From: Acidimangrovimonas sp.
GTDB lineage: Bacteria > Pseudomonadota > Alphaproteobacteria > Rhodobacterales > Rhodobacteraceae
NCBI GenBank assembly: GCA_030147905.1
Contig: JASBUM010000627.1
Coordinates: 1-7,408 of the forward strand
Reading direction: 5' to 3'
Length of the DNA stretch: 7,408 nt
The notes under the pieces were generated by a model that saw nothing but the letters and a program-made list of their open reading frames with translations, was not told where the DNA came from and ran no database searches. The translations under genes and the position numbers were made by a program. This document shows positions 5,390 through 7,408 of this stretch, piece by piece (position 1 is the stretch's first letter; every line of letters starts with the position of its first letter).

Positions 5390-5848
5390 TCAGTCGCCCT
5401 TGTTGCCGTTGCTGCCGTCGGCACGATTGCCGCTGCTGTTTCCGGCCTGCTTGTATTCGCCGTAGTGGTTGCCGTTGTTCGACTTCGTCTTGTCGCCCGC
5501 ATTGCCGCCCGGCTGGCCGCCTTCGGGCTGGCTCGCACCCGACTGGCCATTGCCCGCCGCGGCCCCGCCACTGCCGGATTCACCGCCCGAGGGGGTCTTC
5601 TGGCCCGAGCCGCCGGCCTGCGCCGACCCCGCGGCACTGCCACCATCCGCGCTGCTGCCCGGCCGGTTGGGCGCGTTCAGCGTCGTGCTGATGCCCGATG
5701 CCGCCTTCTGGACCACCGGAATGACCGAAATGGTGACCGCGCCGGTCAGGGCCAGAAGCATCGTCGCCAGCACCACATATTCGGCCGTCACCACGCCGCA
5801 TTCATCGCATGCGAACCGTCTGACACGGTCCATTGGATTGTATCGCAT
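5390..5848 (-). CDS. Flp-type prepilin-like small protein with a long Gly/Ser/Asn-rich tail
   Basis: The 152-residue product has the N-terminus of a class IVb (Flp) prepilin: a short charged leader (MRYNPMDRVRRFACDEC), then G18|V19VTAEY with Glu at +5 of the mature form and Tyr after it, then a hydrophobic helix at about 25-47. Flp prepilins are cut after this Gly by a TadV-type peptidase and assembled by the Tad system at the inner membrane. From about residue 57 to the end the chain is low-complexity (Gly, Ala, Ser, Asn, Gln, Pro, some Lys/Asp) and presumably disordered. Typical Flp pilins are much shorter, so this may be a pseudopilin or a membrane-anchored protein with a flexible periplasmic tail. 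Cys14 and Cys17 form a CxxC in the leader. Start: ATG at 5848 with GAGGGGA about 5 bases before it. No Tad genes are visible nearby. Function unknown. Confidence 0.75.
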   Translation of the reverse strand: MRYNPMDRVRRFACDECGVVTAEYVVLATMLLALTGAVTISVIPVVQKAASGISTTLNAPNRPGSSADGGSAAGSAQAGGSGQKTPSGGESGSGGAAAGNGQSGASQPEGGQPGGNAGDKTKSNNGNHYGEYKQAGNSSGNRADGSNGNKGD

Positions 5849-6144
5849 CGTCGTCCCCTCGAATTGTTACACTCCGAATTCACCTTTAGCGTGTATCCCC
5901 GCCGGCCCTTATGCGCCGCGATTGCGCCCGCGCGGGGCCGAAAAACGTACACGGAAAAGAAAGATTTATGGCAAGGATGTGGCGCAGTACCCCCGTCCCG
6001 TCCCGCTCCGGCCGCCTTGCGGCGCTACCGGGGCGCCCGCCCAGTCGGCGGGAACGGCGGCACCGTCACGCGGATCATGCGGCTCCGGGGGCGCGCGATC
6101 CGCGGCCCGGCCCGGGCGCCGGCGCCGGCTCGGCGACAGCGCGC
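5849..6144. other. Divergent intergenic stretch between the prepilin-like gene and the rpsF promoter
   Basis: About 300 bases hold no gene I can support. It is relatively AT-rich near 5861-5885 and 5938-5975. GAATT (5861-5865) and AATTC (5877-5881) are inverted copies with 11 bases between them, just upstream of the prepilin-like gene's ribosome binding site; no convincing -10/-35 pair was found for that gene. CCCGCC/GGCGGG (6036-6041, 6047-6052) form a small stem. The rpsF frame stays open back to 5911, but the upstream part is Arg/Pro/Ala-rich translation of GC-rich DNA and is not credible protein. Confidence 0.6.
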
Positions 6145-6173
6145 TTGCATCGGCCCGCCAGCCTTTCTATAAG
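6145..6173 (+). promoter_or_regulatory. Promoter of the rpsF-rpsR-rplI operon
   Basis: TTGCAT (6145-6150) and TATAAG (6168-6173) are separated by exactly 17 bases, the best sigma-70-like pair in the window. Transcription would start near 6180, giving a leader of about 100 bases before the rpsF ATG. The position upstream of a ribosomal-protein operon supports it. Confidence 0.7.
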
Positions 6174-6180
6174 CCTGCAT

Positions 6181-6236
6181 CCTTTCCGCATCTTGCGTGA
6201 ACCGGCGTCGCCTCTCGTGGACGTGCCGCGGAAAGG
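6181..6236 (+). promoter_or_regulatory. Inverted repeat at the 5' end of the rpsF leader
   Basis: CCTTTCCGC (6181-6189) and GCGGAAAGG (6228-6236) are exact 9-bp inverted copies closing a 38-base interior, starting at the predicted +1. Leaders of rpsF operons in several bacteria are known to contain a structured RNA bound by the S6:S18 complex with a conserved CCG; here CCG occurs in the interior (near 6192-6194) and in the 3' arm, but I cannot show that this leader has that fold. A candidate autoregulatory element. Confidence 0.45.
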
Positions 6237-6282
6237 CCAAGGTGCCCGCCCTATGAAGCCGCCCCGAAAGAACGGAGTCCGC

Positions 6283-6639
6283 ATGCCGCTTTACGAGCAT
6301 GTCCTCATCGCGCGTCAGGATCTTTCCAACGCGCAGGCCGAAGGCCTGGTCGAACATTTCTCCACCGTCCTCGCGGACAACGGCGGCAAGGTCGTCGACA
6401 GCGAGTACTGGGGCGTGAAGACCATGGCCTACAAGATCAACAAGAACCGCAAGGGCCATTATGCCTTCCTGCGTTCCGACGCCCCCGCCGGCGCGGTGCA
6501 GGAGATGGAACGCCTGGCGCGGCTGCATGACGACGTGATGCGCGTGTTGACCATCAAGGTTGACGAGCACGCCGAAGGTCCGTCGATCCAGATGCAGAAG
6601 CGTGACGAGCGCGACCGCGACCGCGGCCCGCGTCGTTGA
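6283..6639 (+). CDS. rpsF: 30S ribosomal protein S6
   Basis: Binds 16S rRNA together with S18 in the platform of the small subunit. The 118 residues fit the family. Seen: MPLYEHVLIARQDLS at the start, the S6 signature region at 44-53 (GVKTMAYKIN, with Met where the pattern usually has Leu), and LHDDVMRVLTIKV at 81-93. A charged tail follows (QKRDERDRDRGPRR), as is common in alphaproteobacteria. Start: ATG at 6283 with GGAG 5 bases before it. An in-frame ATG at 6253 would add ten residues (MKPPRKNGVR) not seen in the family as I know it, so it is rejected. First gene of the operon; 24 bases separate its stop from the expected rpsR start, in the same frame. Confidence 0.97.
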   Translation: MPLYEHVLIARQDLSNAQAEGLVEHFSTVLADNGGKVVDSEYWGVKTMAYKINKNRKGHYAFLRSDAPAGAVQEMERLARLHDDVMRVLTIKVDEHAEGPSIQMQKRDERDRDRGPRR

Positions 6640-6663
6640 TCGGCTAGAGGAAAGGAACAACCC

Positions 6664-6891
6664 AGGGCTAACAAACCGTTTTTCCGCCGCCGCAAGGTCT
6701 GCCCCTTCTCGGGCGACAACGCACCCAAGATCGATTACAAGGACGTGCGGCTGCTACAGCGTTACATCTCCGAACGCGGCAAGATCGTGCCCTCGCGCAT
6801 CACTGCCGTCTCGGCCAAGAAGCAGCGTGAACTGGCCCGTGCGATCAAGCGCGCGCGCTTCCTTGCGCTTCTGCCCTATGCGGTGAAGTAA
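6664..6891 (+). CDS. rpsR: 30S ribosomal protein S18, start codon reads AGG instead of ATG
   Basis: Partner of S6 on the 30S platform; an essential core ribosomal protein. The frame from 6667 reads [20 protein letters not shown], then [20 protein letters not shown] and on to LLPYAVK and TAA. With the expected initial Met this is 75 residues, the usual length. The codon that should be ATG (6664-6666) is AGG. The frame has no ATG, GTG or TTG between the rpsF stop and this point. The purine-rich GAGGAAAGGAA (6647-6657) ends 6 bases before it, exactly where a ribosome binding site for 6664 should be. The first in-frame GTG (6745) would remove 27 conserved residues. Everything else looks intact, so a single-base error or a real start-codon change is the likely explanation. 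I annotate from the expected start; the gene identity is firm. Confidence 0.9.
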   Translation, partial: RANKPFFRRRKVCPFSGDNAPKIDYKDVRLLQRYISERGKIVPSRITAVSAKKQRELARAIKRARFLALLPYAVK

Positions 6892-6902
6892 GGAGTAGCA
6901 TC

Positions 6903-7408
6903 ATGCAAGTCATCCTGCTCGAACGCGTGGCCAAGCTCGGCCAGATGGGCGATGTCGTCAACGTCAAGGACGGCTACGCCCGCAACTTCCTCCTGCCCCA
7001 GGGCAAGGCGCTGCGCGCGACCGAAGGCAACATCCAGAACTTCGAGAACCGCAAGGCCCAGCTCGAGGCGCAGAACCTCGAAACCCGCAAGGAAGCCGAG
7101 GCGCTGGCCGAGAAGCTCGACGGACAGAGCTTCGTCGTGATTCGTTCGGCCTCCGATTCCGGTGCGCTCTACGGATCCGTCACCACCCGCGACGCCGCCG
7201 ATGCCGCGACCGAAGGCGGGTTCAGCGTCAACCGCGGGCAGGTCGTCCTCGACCGTCCGATCAAGGAACTGGGCCTGCACCCGGTTTCGGTGGTGCTGCA
7301 CCCCGAGGTCACGGTGAGCATCACGCTCAATGTCGCGCGCTCCACCGAAGAGGCCGAGCTTCAGGCATCGGGCAAGTCGATCCAGGAACTCGCCGCCGAG
7401 GCCGAGGC
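6903..7408 (+). CDS. rplI: 50S ribosomal protein L9, 3' end beyond the window
   Basis: Binds 23S rRNA near the L1 stalk and helps keep the reading frame. 168 residues are visible and the frame is still open at the edge. Seen: the N-terminal domain with the L9 signature at residues 13-40 (G13, G16, V21, G24-Y25, N28-F29-L30, G34), then a long charged connecting helix at about 42-74, then the C-terminal domain ([19 protein letters not shown] onward, ending near 145 with SITLNVA). The remaining residues, rich in Glu and Ala, form a tail past the usual end of E. coli L9 (about 149 residues); longer tails occur in Rhodobacterales relatives. Start: ATG at 6903 with AGGAG 7 bases before it, 11 bases after the rpsR stop. 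Last visible gene of the operon. Confidence 0.97.
   Translation, partial: MQVILLERVAKLGQMGDVVNVKDGYARNFLLPQGKALRATEGNIQNFENRKAQLEAQNLETRKEAEALAEKLDGQSFVVIRSASDSGALYGSVTTRDAADAATEGGFSVNRGQVVLDRPIKELGLHPVSVVLHPEVTVSITLNVARSTEEAELQASGKSIQELAAEAE

Noticed and set aside
5911..6282. Upstream extension of S6 in frame
   Set aside because: It is not protein-like, crosses the operon promoter and leader, and S6 has a well-placed ribosome binding site at 6283.
6745..6747. GTG as an internal rpsR start
   Set aside because: It would delete 27 residues including the conserved N-terminal [12 protein letters not shown] region and has no ribosome binding site.
6560..6886. 108-codon plus-strand frame over rpsF/rpsR, considered as an alternative to rpsR
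   Set aside because: It is out of frame with the intact S18 sequence; it appears only because rpsR lacks its ATG.

Overview
The window is high-GC DNA from an alphaproteobacterium, most likely Rhodobacterales (Rhodobacter/Paracoccus relatives). This rests on the wording of the proteins (S18 and L9 closely resemble Rhodobacter-type sequences as I remember them) and on the gene order. I cannot name a genus from the sequence alone.

Layout. From right to left on the minus strand there is a fatty-acid synthesis (FAS II) cluster: fabD (4131-5075), fabG (3268-4005), acpP (2797-3030), fabF (1167-2429), then mltG (1-1167, running off the left edge or ending just outside it). Upstream of fabD on the same strand is a small Flp-prepilin-like gene (5390-5848) with a long Gly/Ser/Asn-rich tail. 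Diverging from it, on the plus strand, is the ribosomal-protein operon rpsF (6283-6639), rpsR (6664-6891) and rplI (6903 to the right edge).

How the genes work together. FabD loads malonyl units onto the acyl carrier protein AcpP. FabF condenses malonyl-ACP with the growing chain and FabG makes the first reduction of each elongation cycle. MltG, coupled to fabF by a TGATG overlap, is an inner-membrane enzyme that cleaves nascent peptidoglycan strands, so membrane-lipid and wall synthesis share a locus. S6, S18 and L9 belong to the 30S and 50S ribosomal subunits.

Regulatory picture (inferred by eye). Sigma-70-like promoters can be proposed for rpsF (TTGCAT-17-TATAAG), fabD (TTGCAA-17-TATTCC), acpP (TTGCCT-16-TATAGG) and, weakly, fabF. 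The fabD promoter sits at the edge of a decaying ~30-bp tandem repeat whose units each carry a copy of the -35 hexamer or a degenerate form of it. A separate 3 x 16-bp repeat lies further upstream. The fabF-acpP gap holds several inverted repeats, including a large composite hairpin after acpP.

The most notable points: (1) rpsR has AGG where its ATG start should be, although homology and the ribosome binding site both point to that codon; this is either a base error or a real lesion in an essential gene. (2) The double repeat array is upstream of fabD. (3) A prepilin-like gene stands alone between lipid-synthesis and ribosomal genes. (4) A 9-bp inverted repeat lies at the predicted 5' end of the rpsF transcript. 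I see no mobile element, CRISPR array, tRNA or rRNA, and nothing that looks like a wholly new multi-gene system.
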